Below are positions 28,303 through 37,582 of a stretch of DNA of 64,000 nt, in pieces. The notes beneath the pieces were generated by a model. That model was not told the DNA's origin, did no database searches, and saw only the letters and a program-made list of their open reading frames with translations. The stretch covers positions 1 to 64,000 of the forward strand of contig JAFXZT010000129.1 in the NCBI GenBank assembly GCA_017541145.1. Direction: 5' to 3'. The DNA is from Bacteroidales bacterium. GTDB lineage: Bacteria > Bacteroidota > Bacteroidia > Bacteroidales > UBA3824. Positions within the stretch are counted from its first letter, which is position 1. Each line of letters starts with the position of its first letter. The position numbers were made by a program, and so were the translations under genes.

Positions 28303-31146
28303 TTAGTTTTTCAATTGAGCGAGAATAGCACCTAACTTAGCATCAGCCTCAGCTTTCTCTGCATCTTTCACGCCCTCTTCATAATAAACGTTTGCTTCAA
28401 ATGAACTGCGAAGACCTGTAGCCCACTCGTTGAAGAATCTTTCTCCCGGAAATTCAATCTGAAGTTTCAAATCTTTTTTCTGAGGAGCTTTTACAGAACG
28501 CGGAGCGAAAACAGGCAATGTGTCAGTAGGTTTCACTTTCGGACGCTCTGCAACAGGTACGAAATCCCAACCCAAAGAATTTACAAACTTGTTAATCAAA
28601 ATAGCTGAAATTCTTGCAACAATATCTATATTGCTTGTAAGTTGGAATGTTTCAACATGTTCACGAACTGCATCAGCAATAATTTTCTTGAGGTTAACAC
28701 GATTCTTACAACGGTTCAACTCATTGAGAATCAAGTCAGCAGTTTTTTTGTTAAGACCAAGATTTTCCAAAACGTCATCATCTTTTACGCCTTCGATATA
28801 TTCAAGCCAACGGCTCAAAAGCTTTTCAGCGAATAAGAATGCACGGTCGTTGATATCGCCGCCAACTTTTTTCTTGTTTTCTTTGGCATCCAACAATTTT
28901 TGGATGTCGATACCGGATTCTTGCAAAACAGCTTTGAGTTCCTCGTCAGTATCAAGTCCGAAGAAATCTCTGAGTTTCTGCAATATAGAAGAAGCAGCTT
29001 CATCTTTTTCAATTGTGATGAACTGTCCGAGCATTTCAATCAAATCCAAATCGACAGTATTGCCGGTTTCAACTTGCGGAACAGGTGTAGCAGCAATTTC
29101 AATCTGCTTGTTCATCATCAAATCAAAATAGATTTTCCAAGACAAATCATCGGTAATTGTAAGTTTATCAACAAAATTACCAAATGTATTTTTGTCTTTT
29201 TGCATTTTCATAAGAGCCATAAAGGCCTGAGCTGCAAATACTTTTGCTTTCTTGAGTTTTTCATCAATATTGCCGCCCTGATAGAATGCAGAAAGTTGGT
29301 CATACAACTGAACTTTCAGATCTTCGATACCTGTCTTAATTTGTTGAAGTTTTATAATAGGATCGCAAGTCGGCGACATATATTTAATGATGTAATCAAT
29401 ACCGGATTTGTTAGGCTGAGTAAACTCGTTCCAACATTCCAACGGATTGTGAACGTGCGCGATAACATCTTTATGATTTACCCACGCATTTTTCATGTCC
29501 TCAAATTTTTGAACATACTCAGGTTTGAGTTCACGCTCAACTCCATCAGTATCAATACCATCGAAAAACGATTTAGACCATTTCGGGTCTCGCAACGGGA
29601 ACACATTTTTGAAAGGTCCGTTGTTGTCCCAATTCTGAATCCAAGTATCACCGACAGAAATACCCATCTGATCAGCGAAATTGGCTCCAATACGTGCAGT
29701 CCACTTAGCATTGTGAGGACCAAGCTCGCCGGGACGTTCTGTAGCCGGGTTACCAGCCAACTCTATATTGAATTTTGTAAAGACAACAAGCAACGGAATC
29801 AACTTTTCAATTTCACGTTGTTGAACCAAAAGTGCCAACTGACGTTCACGTTCAGCACGTTTTTCAGGACTTCCGCCATGAGTGTTGCGAATCCATTCGT
29901 AAAGGAATTTCGGCAAATCGGCAACTTCCGGCTGCTTGTCGTCCATACAGAACAACAATGTAGAAATCTCGTAATTGAAATTGTAGCGATTGAACAAGAA
30001 CGCGATTTTACCACGAAGGAAAACCAAAAGTTTGTCGTTGTTATCTTTTTCTTCAAACGTGATTTCAGGAATTTGTTGACGCGAACGAGCACCCGGAAAG
30101 TCCAGAACGTCAGCATCTTTCAAGAATGCACGTTTAGGATGATTTGCGGTTTCGTCGCTAAGCGGCAACACAACCTCAGCACACAAAGCCGAAAGAATAC
30201 TTCTGTCAAGAGTTGCGAGCAAAGTACCGCCGTCATAACAATTTACTGGCGGCTTCTTGGTTTCTTTGTAAAGTTCGCGCAAACGCTCAACATCAAGAAT
30301 TGTATCCTGCTGAGGAGTCAAAGCAGAAAGTTCGGTTCTAACTTCGGATAAGAAATTCAACTGCTTCAGACCGTCAGACAATTTTTTGAACAATTCAGTG
30401 AAGAAAGGTTGCTTACCCCACAAAATTTCAAAAACTTTGAAACGCTCGCTTGAATCAATGTACGGAACAATAGCAGCGATGTCGTCCCAGAAATTTATAT
30501 TGTTGAGATCCTTAATTATAAAGTGATCTCTGAAATTGTTGTTACAATAATCCTTAACATCGTAAACATCATCTTCAGAAAAACCCGGACAAGGCGAATT
30601 TTGTTTACGCTCCGCCAAAGTCTGAATCGTTTTCTGAATTTCATCACGATTTATGGCATATTGATAATGAGTGATGTCAGACAAATATCCGTTGGAAATA
30701 ATTTTCACCAAATCAGCTTGTGAAAACAATCTCAACAAATATGGTTTGAATCCTGCCTGCCAATTATTTTTAGTAGTGAATCTTGAAACCAGACCGGTAG
30801 CTTCCTTACCACCTCCCGGAGGATTGATGTTGGCAATAAAATCTACCTCTTCGCCAGTATCAGGAACTTTTACAAACAAAGAAACAGCTTCGGGTGTTTT
30901 AGCCAAATTGGATACAAGGTACGACTTACCCACCTGACTCTGTCCGAAAATAGCAACGGAGGGTCTGCGGGGTAATGCCGATTCATATCTTTTGGCATCT
31001 CTTCTGAGTTTCTTCAGGTTGTATATAGTAACAGCTTGTTTATCTTTTTCAACATTAGCTGTCACCCATTTCATACTGTCTTCTATCACCTGTTTTACCT
31101 TGGTGCATTGCTGAATAAGCGTTACGGTTTCCTGGCTTTCTGACAT
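28303..31146 (-). CDS. srfC: SrfC-like P-loop GTPase-like protein
   Basis: 947 residues, the last gene of a four-gene operon, 17 bases after its upstream neighbour. It shows a Walker A/G1 motif GQSQVGKS at residues 68-75, a G3-like DFPG at 349-352 and a G4-like TKFN at 457-460, where the usual final Asp is Asn. The large helical C-terminal part has no membrane segment. The layout matches the SrfC family of putative bacterial virulence factors, named from the Salmonella srfABC genes. By family it is expected to bind nucleotide and work with SrfB; the biochemical role is not established. The partnership here rests on adjacency. The Asn in the G4 position could change base specificity, but that is inference. 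Confidence 0.8.
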   Translation of the reverse strand: MSESQETVTLIQQCTKVKQVIEDSMKWVTANVEKDKQAVTIYNLKKLRRDAKRYESALPRRPSVAIFGQSQVGKSYLVSNLAKTPEAVSLFVKVPDTGEEVDFIANINPPGGGKEATGLVSRFTTKNNWQAGFKPYLLRLFSQADLVKIISNGYLSDITHYQYAINRDEIQKTIQTLAERKQNSPCPGFSEDDVYDVKDYCNNNFRDHFIIKDLNNINFWDDIAAIVPYIDSSERFKVFEILWGKQPFFTELFKKLSDGLKQLNFLSEVRTELSALTPQQDTILDVERLRELYKETKKPPVNCYDGGTLLATLDRSILSALCAEVVLPLSDETANHPKRAFLKDADVLDFPGARSRQQIPEITFEEKDNNDKLLVFLRGKIAFLFNRYNFNYEISTLLFCMDDKQPEVADLPKFLYEWIRNTHGGSPEKRAERERQLALLVQQREIEKLIPLLVVFTKFNIELAGNPATERPGELGPHNAKWTARIGANFADQMGISVGDTWIQNWDNNGPFKNVFPLRDPKWSKSFFDGIDTDGVERELKPEYVQKFEDMKNAWVNHKDVIAHVHNPLECWNEFTQPNKSGIDYIIKYMSPTCDPIIKLQQIKTGIEDLKVQLYDQLSAFYQGGNIDEKLKKAKVFAAQAFMALMKMQKDKNTFGNFVDKLTITDDLSWKIYFDLMMNKQIEIAATPVPQVETGNTVDLDLIEMLGQFITIEKDEAASSILQKLRDFFGLDTDEELKAVLQESGIDIQKLLDAKENKKKVGGDINDRAFLFAEKLLSRWLEYIEGVKDDDVLENLGLNKKTADLILNELNRCKNRVNLKKIIADAVREHVETFQLTSNIDIVARISAILINKFVNSLGWDFVPVAERPKVKPTDTLPVFAPRSVKAPQKKDLKLQIEFPGERFFNEWATGLRSSFEANVYYEEGVKDAEKAEADAKLGAILAQLKN

Positions 31147-31163
31147 CTTATTAAAAATTTTGG

Positions 31164-32183
31164 TTAAACTTTAATATCTGCATATTTGACAGTTTTTTTT
31201 GTATCACGGCGAATCACAGCAAAGGAACTGCCCTCCTTGATGCTTGCGTTGCCAATTCCTGAGGCGTTATGTATCTCAGGGTCAACATTTAAGGTCTGCT
31301 CCGGCGAGACAAAATCATATTCAGAGAACGACTCGTTGCAATATTTTGCCACCAAATCCAGAATTGTTCTGCGCTCCGAGATATAACATCCAGAAATATA
31401 AGTCAATAGTTTAGTTAACTCAGAATGTATTGTTTCAAGATTTTCTTTCTCGTTGTTTTCTTTAAGATTTTCGATTTGAGATTTCAAACCAAGCCATCCT
31501 TTTGAAAACCGCATAACAAATGTTGATACTGTTTCATCTTTTGACTGTTCCAAAGCCTCGTTCAAAGTTTGAATGAGACGCTTTTGAGGTTCAGTCTCGT
31601 TGCCCGGATCACGAAAAATTTCTTTTACAAACTTATCCAAAGGCAACGCTTTATTTAATTTTGAACTGATTTCCGCTTTCTCACCTTCAAGATTTTCCAT
31701 CTGATTGCGCAATTCTTGAAAACGTGCATTGTATTTTTCAATTTTTTCATCCATGCGCTCTTTTACAATTGCTTCTACATCAGCATCATCCGGCTTTGCA
31801 GAACCCAATTTTGATGAAATTCGCGAAATAGTTTCCTGTGTAAAAAGCGTTTTAACAATTCTTTCAAGCCACTGCTCAGTACTGAAATTTTCATCCATAT
31901 AAGGCAGCTTCAAGTTAGGATTTTTAATCAGCTCGTCAAAAGTTTCTTCACCAAATGTATTAATCAACCAACTTGAAATGCCGGCAGATTGTACTGTTGG
32001 GTCGGAACTTGTATGCTGACCTTCAATCTTTTGACTCAAAGATGCTGTTGTCGTGGAGTTTGAATCGTCCGTTTCAGAATCCTGAGAAACTTTTTTGGTG
32101 AGAGACAATTTAGACGTCTGGGTACTACTACCCTGTTCGTTGTCCTTGTTGTCTCCACTTACCGATAAACTGAGTTTTGCCAT
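31164..32183 (-). CDS. Coiled-coil protein of the srf operon
   Basis: 339 residues, not recognised as a named family. The first 65 residues are Ser/Thr/Gln/Asp-rich and probably disordered. They carry three similar short motifs: KLSLSV at 4-9, KLSLTKK at 25-31 and SLSQKI at 48-53. Residues 70-125 look helical. Residues 138-178 are strongly charged with heptad character and likely form a coiled coil. No signal peptide or membrane segment was seen. The gene sits 24 bases after srfB and 17 before srfC, so co-transcription is likely. Its position between SrfB and SrfC suggests an adaptor linking the two, which is inference. No resemblance to Salmonella SrfA could be shown by eye. Confidence 0.75.
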   Translation of the reverse strand: MAKLSLSVSGDNKDNEQGSSTQTSKLSLTKKVSQDSETDDSNSTTTASLSQKIEGQHTSSDPTVQSAGISSWLINTFGEETFDELIKNPNLKLPYMDENFSTEQWLERIVKTLFTQETISRISSKLGSAKPDDADVEAIVKERMDEKIEKYNARFQELRNQMENLEGEKAEISSKLNKALPLDKFVKEIFRDPGNETEPQKRLIQTLNEALEQSKDETVSTFVMRFSKGWLGLKSQIENLKENNEKENLETIHSELTKLLTYISGCYISERRTILDLVAKYCNESFSEYDFVSPEQTLNVDPEIHNASGIGNASIKEGSSFAVIRRDTKKTVKYADIKV

Positions 32184-32207
32184 GGCGTTTAATTTATATT
32201 AGGGTTA

Positions 32208-35198
32208 CTAATTATCAAAAAGTTGAATCAAGAAGATACCCGAATCCATCCAATAACCATGTTCATCAGCAAGTGACTGCATAGTAAGTTTCAAGTTTTC
32301 GGCAGAAACCTTCTTGCCTTCGCGGTCCATGATATTACGCAAAGGTTTGAGACGTTCCTTGTTTCTTGGATCTCTTTCCAAATCAAATGTCAACGGCTCA
32401 CGATCTTTGAGCGATTGTGCTGCTTGCTGTGAAGCGTAAACCAATTTGTACATCGGTGCTGAAATCCAATCATCGGTAGGCATCTGACGCATACCAAGCA
32501 TCATGTGACCGAAGAACTTAATATTTTTGGAATCTGTATCCGGATCAAGGAACACTTCTTTGAGTCGAGCCTTATTCGGATCATACTCACCAATATAATC
32601 AGCAGTAGAATGGAAATTGGCTTTCAATCTTGAAGTATCGATAGTAAAATCATCAAGACGGCGCAACTTGCCGGCCATCAATGCAACTGTAGCACCTACA
32701 GCAACGCAAGTCTTCGGATCTTTGATAATTCCTGTACCTTCCGCAAACGGATACCATGTACCGATTCGGTAGTGACCAAGTTGTACTACTCGATCAGGTG
32801 TAACAGGTAAATACTTGAGGAACAAATCTCTAACTACCGGCAACAAGCTTGGACGACCAGAAAGCAATACATAATCGCATTCGTATTGTGCAATGATTCC
32901 GCACAAATCGCCAACCATTTTTTCTACAACATCTTTTACTACCTTGTTGGTACCTTCGTTGTTGAGTTCCCAAACAACTTTTTCGATGTCGAAATCTACC
33001 GCACCTTCGTTTCTAAATTCTGTATTGATATATTCAATCAACTGTGCATTTGGATGCGGATAGTTTACAAAGAACGATTCAAACGAACGTTTTTCTGGCG
33101 AACGTTCCTCCGACGCATGATGCAAAATATCAGTACCGATAGGAATTGCAATCTGCATAGCAAACTGCTTCTTCATAAGTTTGTCTTTTGCAGTAGTACG
33201 ACCCAAATACGGACCGAACAAGAAATTCATAACATTTACAGAATTCTTGCAACCGCGTTTTTCCGCACTGATTTTGATTGTCGGTAAAACAATACGTTCA
33301 ATTACACGTTTCAAAATATCGTCACCGGCAAGATTGAAACCTTCCCAGAACATCGGGTCAGGTGTCAAAACCGAAATATTAGCATCCGGATTTGCCTGAT
33401 AATTTGCAATCATCAAGTCTGTAGTACCACCTCCGATATCAACACTCGCAATAGAAACTGCCGGTTGTGAAGGATTTACAGAATCTTGACGAAGTTTTCC
33501 GACGGTATTGATGTACAAACTTGCATTGTTCATAAATCTGTCTTTGATTTCACCATAGACAAAAGTCAATTGGTTGCAAGTTGCCTCGTCATAATTCCAA
33601 TCATCACGTTTGTCTTCGTCACGGCGAATATCGTCGGCATCAGGAATAATCGTAAGATTTTCGTCAATAAAATTGTTACCGAAATAAGATTTCAACGCAC
33701 TCAACGCATCTTTAGCATGTTCACGAAGAATAATCTGCTCGGTTTGAAGCATAGCTGTAGGACATGTTAAAACAATGCGTTTGAGTTTACGCGGCAAGTT
33801 TTCTTGTCCTTGTCTTTTACGGAAATTGTAACTGTTGACGTATGTTACAGCTTGCATAAAAATTTCACTCAAGGCAAATGTCATAAGCGAACTTCTTGAG
33901 AAGTAAGGATTCATAGCCGGATAAGGCATTTTCATATCCGGATCCTGCTCTGCTTTAATACGCTCGTTTTCAACAAGTTTACCATCTTCAGTGAACAATT
34001 CGGCAATACCGTAAAGAGCAGGTTTTGCAAATGCTTCATCGGTTTTTGAAATATATGTCCAAGCAAAAGCACGCTTTTCGGTATCCCAAAGATAACGTTT
34101 TGGACTTGACATCACAGAATTGGAATTGTCAGCAGTATTCAAAACGGTAAGACGCTGAGCCTCACGACCTATACGAACCAATGACGGCCATGCAAATGCT
34201 TTAGGATTGCCGCTAAGAATAAACTGTGATTCGTCGCCCAAAGAGGTTTTTACAAATGCTACACGCATATCAAACGGATCAGAATATGTACGATCCGGAT
34301 ATGTCATATCCCTGATTTCCAATGGAACAGCATCTGTAAATTCAAAAGGCTGACCGGTTTTGATTGATTCTACCAAAATACCGGTTGTACGGGAGTTACC
34401 AACATCCAAAATCAAATCAACATCGATACAAAGTTTGTTGGTATATAATGTAAGTTTCGGGAATGTTTCAGCTTTACCCAAAACTTTCAACATCGTCAAA
34501 TAGAAAGAAGTATGAAGGAAATTATACTCAGAATCATCCTTGCCCAAAGCCGCACGTTTCTTTTCAAACTCGGTTCTCAACCATTCTTGAACCCACGGAC
34601 GGGCACAGAAAAAGAAATTGTCGTCAGGCTTTTCAGCACATTCAAAAATAGAATTTTGAGCATCTTTGGTAGTAGGCGTTAAATACGCATCCTGATTGTC
34701 CTCACATCTTGTATCAAATGCAAGTACCACATTATGAGTATATTCGCTATCATCGTCAGTACCGGAAATACGGCTAAACCACATCATAGCCCAAGTTTCG
34801 GGACCTTGCTGGAATTTTTTACCGTCGTATGATTTTCTCAAATACGGTATCGGAATCCAAACGCCTTCAAAACTTTCTATGGCTTCGCGCGCACGTACTG
34901 TAATAATCTTGTGTTCAGGAATAGGTTTGATAAGAGGTTGAGGAATTCTAGACTCATCAATTTGACCGGTTTCGTCAGTAGCAATTTTCTTGATTTCGTC
35001 GGTTAATTCGATATATTTCTGAAGTTTCTCGTGATAATAAGGGAACACGAAAGTAATTTCCTTATTTCCTTCGATATCCTCTTCCATCTTCTCATAATAG
35101 TCTCCACTGACTTTCATGGCAGCAGACTTCATTCCAAGATTTACTTTCAAGGAATGGAACTGAATGCCAGAATTTGCTATCAAGCTGAAATCACTCAT
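32208..35198 (-). CDS. srfB: SrfB-like actin/Hsp70-fold ATPase
   Basis: 996 residues. The start, FSLIANSGIQFHSL, matches the characteristic SrfB N-terminus. An actin/Hsp70-type nucleotide-binding core is visible: phosphate-1 motif DVGNSRTTG at 265-273, phosphate-2 motif DIGGGTTD at 587-594, and an adenosine-type motif LLSGRPS at 778-784. The first 250 residues form an extra domain of unknown role. There is no signal peptide or membrane segment, so the protein is probably cytosolic. It begins 22 bases after the zinc-ribbon gene and ends 24 before the coiled-coil gene. Family membership is confident. The function of SrfB in Bacteroidota is unknown. Confidence 0.88.
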   Translation of the reverse strand: MSDFSLIANSGIQFHSLKVNLGMKSAAMKVSGDYYEKMEEDIEGNKEITFVFPYYHEKLQKYIELTDEIKKIATDETGQIDESRIPQPLIKPIPEHKIITVRAREAIESFEGVWIPIPYLRKSYDGKKFQQGPETWAMMWFSRISGTDDDSEYTHNVVLAFDTRCEDNQDAYLTPTTKDAQNSIFECAEKPDDNFFFCARPWVQEWLRTEFEKKRAALGKDDSEYNFLHTSFYLTMLKVLGKAETFPKLTLYTNKLCIDVDLILDVGNSRTTGILVESIKTGQPFEFTDAVPLEIRDMTYPDRTYSDPFDMRVAFVKTSLGDESQFILSGNPKAFAWPSLVRIGREAQRLTVLNTADNSNSVMSSPKRYLWDTEKRAFAWTYISKTDEAFAKPALYGIAELFTEDGKLVENERIKAEQDPDMKMPYPAMNPYFSRSSLMTFALSEIFMQAVTYVNSYNFRKRQGQENLPRKLKRIVLTCPTAMLQTEQIILREHAKDALSALKSYFGNNFIDENLTIIPDADDIRRDEDKRDDWNYDEATCNQLTFVYGEIKDRFMNNASLYINTVGKLRQDSVNPSQPAVSIASVDIGGGTTDLMIANYQANPDANISVLTPDPMFWEGFNLAGDDILKRVIERIVLPTIKISAEKRGCKNSVNVMNFLFGPYLGRTTAKDKLMKKQFAMQIAIPIGTDILHHASEERSPEKRSFESFFVNYPHPNAQLIEYINTEFRNEGAVDFDIEKVVWELNNEGTNKVVKDVVEKMVGDLCGIIAQYECDYVLLSGRPSLLPVVRDLFLKYLPVTPDRVVQLGHYRIGTWYPFAEGTGIIKDPKTCVAVGATVALMAGKLRRLDDFTIDTSRLKANFHSTADYIGEYDPNKARLKEVFLDPDTDSKNIKFFGHMMLGMRQMPTDDWISAPMYKLVYASQQAAQSLKDREPLTFDLERDPRNKERLKPLRNIMDREGKKVSAENLKLTMQSLADEHGYWMDSGIFLIQLFDN

Positions 35199-35220
35199 AA
35201 AGAAATATTTTTATTTGTAT

Positions 35221-35877
35221 TTAACTTAAATCCAAATCCACATCATCAACCTGCTGAGGAGGCTTGTTCTTGCCCTGATTGTTGCAAAACGGGCACACTG
35301 ACGAGATGGAAGGATAGATTTCTCCACAATATTCGCATACCTTCAACTTGCCTTGAGGCTTTGATGCTCCAACATTGTTAACAGGTATTTCACGGTTGTT
35401 ATCAGTCACTATAGATGCATGAGGCGGCGGTGTTTCGGGTTTAACATCGGATACCGTAGCAGTAACACCCGAAACAGAAACTTCCGGTGAATCTTCTACA
35501 ATATCATGGTAAACTCGCTGAGCCTGCCAACCTTTGGTATTAAGAAAACGATCTTTGTAACTCTCTCCACGGGCAATGCAAAATCTTCCGACTGCTTTTC
35601 CCTTGGTTACCAAACTATCTGATTCTCTTCTGTTGAGCGAAATTTTCAAACCGTTGGATTGCGAAATTACAGGACGAAGTTTTGTAAGATCCAGCATATA
35701 AACTGTATCATCGTTCTCATCCATAAATTTTACGTATGCGAAATACAAACGCGGTGTTCCTGCCAACAAATAATTGATAAGGCTTTTTCCAACTGAAAAT
35801 TTTGCCCTTCCGAATGTTGGGGAAGTCACTGTCACGTGCAATCCGTCAGCGTTTTGACTCCACTCTAATGAATCCAT
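35221..35877 (-). CDS. Zinc-ribbon protein, first gene of the srf operon
   Basis: 218 residues. The C-terminus has CEYC at 181-184 and CPFC at 195-198, a four-cysteine zinc ribbon, followed by an acidic tail. The N-terminal 110 residues look like a beta-rich domain with a basic middle (RRESDSLVTKGKAVGRF). A Thr/Pro/Val-rich linker joins the parts. No family name could be given. It opens the four-gene minus-strand run with 22 bases before srfB, so it is probably part of the same machine. The zinc ribbon may serve protein or nucleic-acid contact; that is inference. Confidence 0.75.
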   Translation of the reverse strand: MDSLEWSQNADGLHVTVTSPTFGRAKFSVGKSLINYLLAGTPRLYFAYVKFMDENDDTVYMLDLTKLRPVISQSNGLKISLNRRESDSLVTKGKAVGRFCIARGESYKDRFLNTKGWQAQRVYHDIVEDSPEVSVSGVTATVSDVKPETPPPHASIVTDNNREIPVNNVGASKPQGKLKVCEYCGEIYPSISSVCPFCNNQGKNKPPQQVDDVDLDLS

Positions 35878-36090
35878 TTTCTCTTTATGTTTATCTAAGT
35901 GAAACTATAAATCTCAGTTGCAACAAATATAAAAATTAATTTTTTAATAATACAAATTTTTTACAAAAAAAATCTTGAAAATTTTATAACTAACTAAATC
36001 ATTGGGTTTAACTTCGGATTGTTGAAATAAAAATCCGGTATGAAAGCCAACCGAAGTCACAAAAAGATGTTAAAGAAAAAAACAAAAAAA

Positions 36091-36126
36091 AATCCGTAAA
36101 CGAAAATAAAAATTCATTTACGGATT
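36091..36126 (-). terminator. Terminator after the clpP pair
   Basis: On the minus strand, AATCCGTAAA (36126-36117) pairs with TTTACGGATT (36100-36091), followed by a long T-rich run. It closes the clpP transcript and separates it from the srf operon. The srf promoter must lie between here and 35878, but no clear box was seen. Confidence 0.75.
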
Positions 36127-36155
36127 ATTCAAAAAAAATTATAGTGGGAAATTAA

Positions 36156-36764
36156 CTAAAATTCCAATTTATCTGAAATCTTATCAACAATACCATAAGC
36201 GAGGGATTCTTGTGCATCCATCCAATGGTCGTCTTCGATGTCTGCAAGTACAGTGTCAACATCTTTACCGCAATTCTTTGCAAGGATTTCGGCTACCATT
36301 CTCTTGGTTTTCAAGATGTTTTTAGCTGTAATCTCGAGGTTTGACGCTTTGTCTTGAAAATATCCGCCAATCAAAGGCTGATGGATAAGCACTTCGCCGT
36401 GCTCGAAAATTTCGCGTCTGCCTTTTGTACCGGCTGAAAGCAACAACGAACCCATTGAAGCTGCAAGTCCGATGCAAACTGTACGTACAGGACTTGAAAT
36501 AAGATTCATTGTATCAATAATCGCCATACCGGAAGTTACGGAACCGCCCGGAGAACTTATATAAAGTGTAATTTCTTTGCCAGGCTCTGCCATTTCGAGG
36601 AAAAGCAACTGATTGATAACTTGTTGAGCAGATTGATCTGAAACTTCGCCCCAGAAAAATATGCTGCGCTTTTCCAAAAACTTCTCGTTATATTTTGCAC
36701 TTGCAAGTTCAGAAAGAATGCTTTCCAAACTTGAATTTTTGTTGATTATTTCGTTGTTCATCAT
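36156..36764 (-). CDS. clpP: ATP-dependent Clp protease proteolytic subunit, second copy
   Basis: 202 residues. The catalytic triad appears intact: Ser103 in GLAASMGS, His128 in VLIHQP, and Asp179 in IEDDHWM aligned to the usual RDxxM position. The N-terminus is longer and differs from the first ClpP, and the two are only moderately similar. ClpP forms the proteolytic barrel fed by ClpX, ClpA or ClpC. It begins 23 bases after the first clpP and is surely co-transcribed with it. Many Bacteroidota have a single clpP followed by clpX; here the second clpP takes that place. It could form a mixed barrel or a separate one. Confidence 0.92.
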   Translation of the reverse strand: MMNNEIINKNSSLESILSELASAKYNEKFLEKRSIFFWGEVSDQSAQQVINQLLFLEMAEPGKEITLYISSPGGSVTSGMAIIDTMNLISSPVRTVCIGLAASMGSLLLSAGTKGRREIFEHGEVLIHQPLIGGYFQDKASNLEITAKNILKTKRMVAEILAKNCGKDVDTVLADIEDDHWMDAQESLAYGIVDKISDKLEF

Positions 36765-36787
36765 TATCGAAAGATGTTTTTAAGAGG

Positions 36788-37465
36788 TTAGTTAGCGTTT
36801 TTGTCTCTGAAAATTACTTGGTCGATAAGGCCGTAATTCTTAGCCTCTTCGCTTGACATCCAGAAATCACGTTTTGAATCTTTCTCAAGTTGTGCAACGT
36901 CTTTTCCGGTATGAAGTGAAAGAATTTCGTAAAGATCGTTTTTAGCTTTCAATACTTCGTTTACAGCAATCTGAATATCAGAAGCTTGACCTCCTGTATA
37001 ACCTGACGGCTGATGAAGCATAATTCTTGAATGTTTCAAAGCGTAACGTTTGCCTTGTGTACCGGCTGCAAGAATTACTGCGCCCATAGATGCCGCCATA
37101 CCTGTACAAATTGTAGAAATTTTACAAGAAATATACTGCATGGTATCGTAAACACCAAGTCCGCCGTAAACTGAACCGCCCGGAGTGTTGAGATATATCT
37201 GAATATCCTTTGCTGGATCTGTAGATTCAAGGAAAAGAAGCTGAGCCTGAATGATATTAGCCACTTCGTCAGAGATTTCTGTACCGATAAAAATAATTCT
37301 GTCGGCAATAAGACGTGAGAAAACGTCAACCTCACGGAAAGGCATGTCACGTTCTTCAATAACAGCACGTGTCATATTTGTAATACGTCCCGCATACTGA
37401 TCGAAAGTGTTGCTGCTGATACCTTTGTGGTGAACAGCGTATTTTCTGAATTCGTTGTTTGTCAT
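36788..37465 (-). CDS. clpP: ATP-dependent Clp protease proteolytic subunit, first copy
   Basis: 225 residues from the ATG at 37465; an upstream in-frame TTG at 37471 is less likely. The triad is visible: Ser126 in GMAASMG, His151 in MLHQPSG, and Asp200 in SKRDFWMS. This is the more typical ClpP of the pair, with the standard GGQASDIQI segment. It acts as a cytosolic serine protease with AAA+ unfoldases. It lies 117 bases after the trigger factor gene, with a terminator-like hairpin in between, and 23 bases before the second clpP. Confidence 0.95.
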   Translation of the reverse strand: MTNNEFRKYAVHHKGISSNTFDQYAGRITNMTRAVIEERDMPFREVDVFSRLIADRIIFIGTEISDEVANIIQAQLLFLESTDPAKDIQIYLNTPGGSVYGGLGVYDTMQYISCKISTICTGMAASMGAVILAAGTQGKRYALKHSRIMLHQPSGYTGGQASDIQIAVNEVLKAKNDLYEILSLHTGKDVAQLEKDSKRDFWMSSEEAKNYGLIDQVIFRDKNAN

Positions 37466-37498
37466 AATCAATTAAGTTGAGTTAAGAAAAAAACACAA

Positions 37499-37555
37499 AA
37501 GAGTATTCTAACGGTAATCACTTGCATTGAAACAATTTGCCGCTAAAATACTCTT
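37499..37555 (-). terminator. Hairpin between tig and clpP
   Basis: On the minus strand, a 16-base arm (AAGAGTATTTTAGCGG, 37555-37540) pairs fully, with two G-U pairs, with CCGTTAGAATACTCTT (37514-37499). The loop is about 25 bases and the following sequence is TTGTGTTTTTTTC. This looks like an intrinsic terminator. As no separate clpP promoter is obvious in the remaining 33 bases, it may only partly reduce read-through. Confidence 0.6.
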
Positions 37556-37582
37556 GGGATTATAATGATTTAAAGCTTCCGA

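Noticed and set aside
28900..30351. 483-codon plus-strand frame
   Set aside because: Antisense to srfC, whose frame has clear P-loop motifs; low-quality composition rich in Phe, Asn and Arg.
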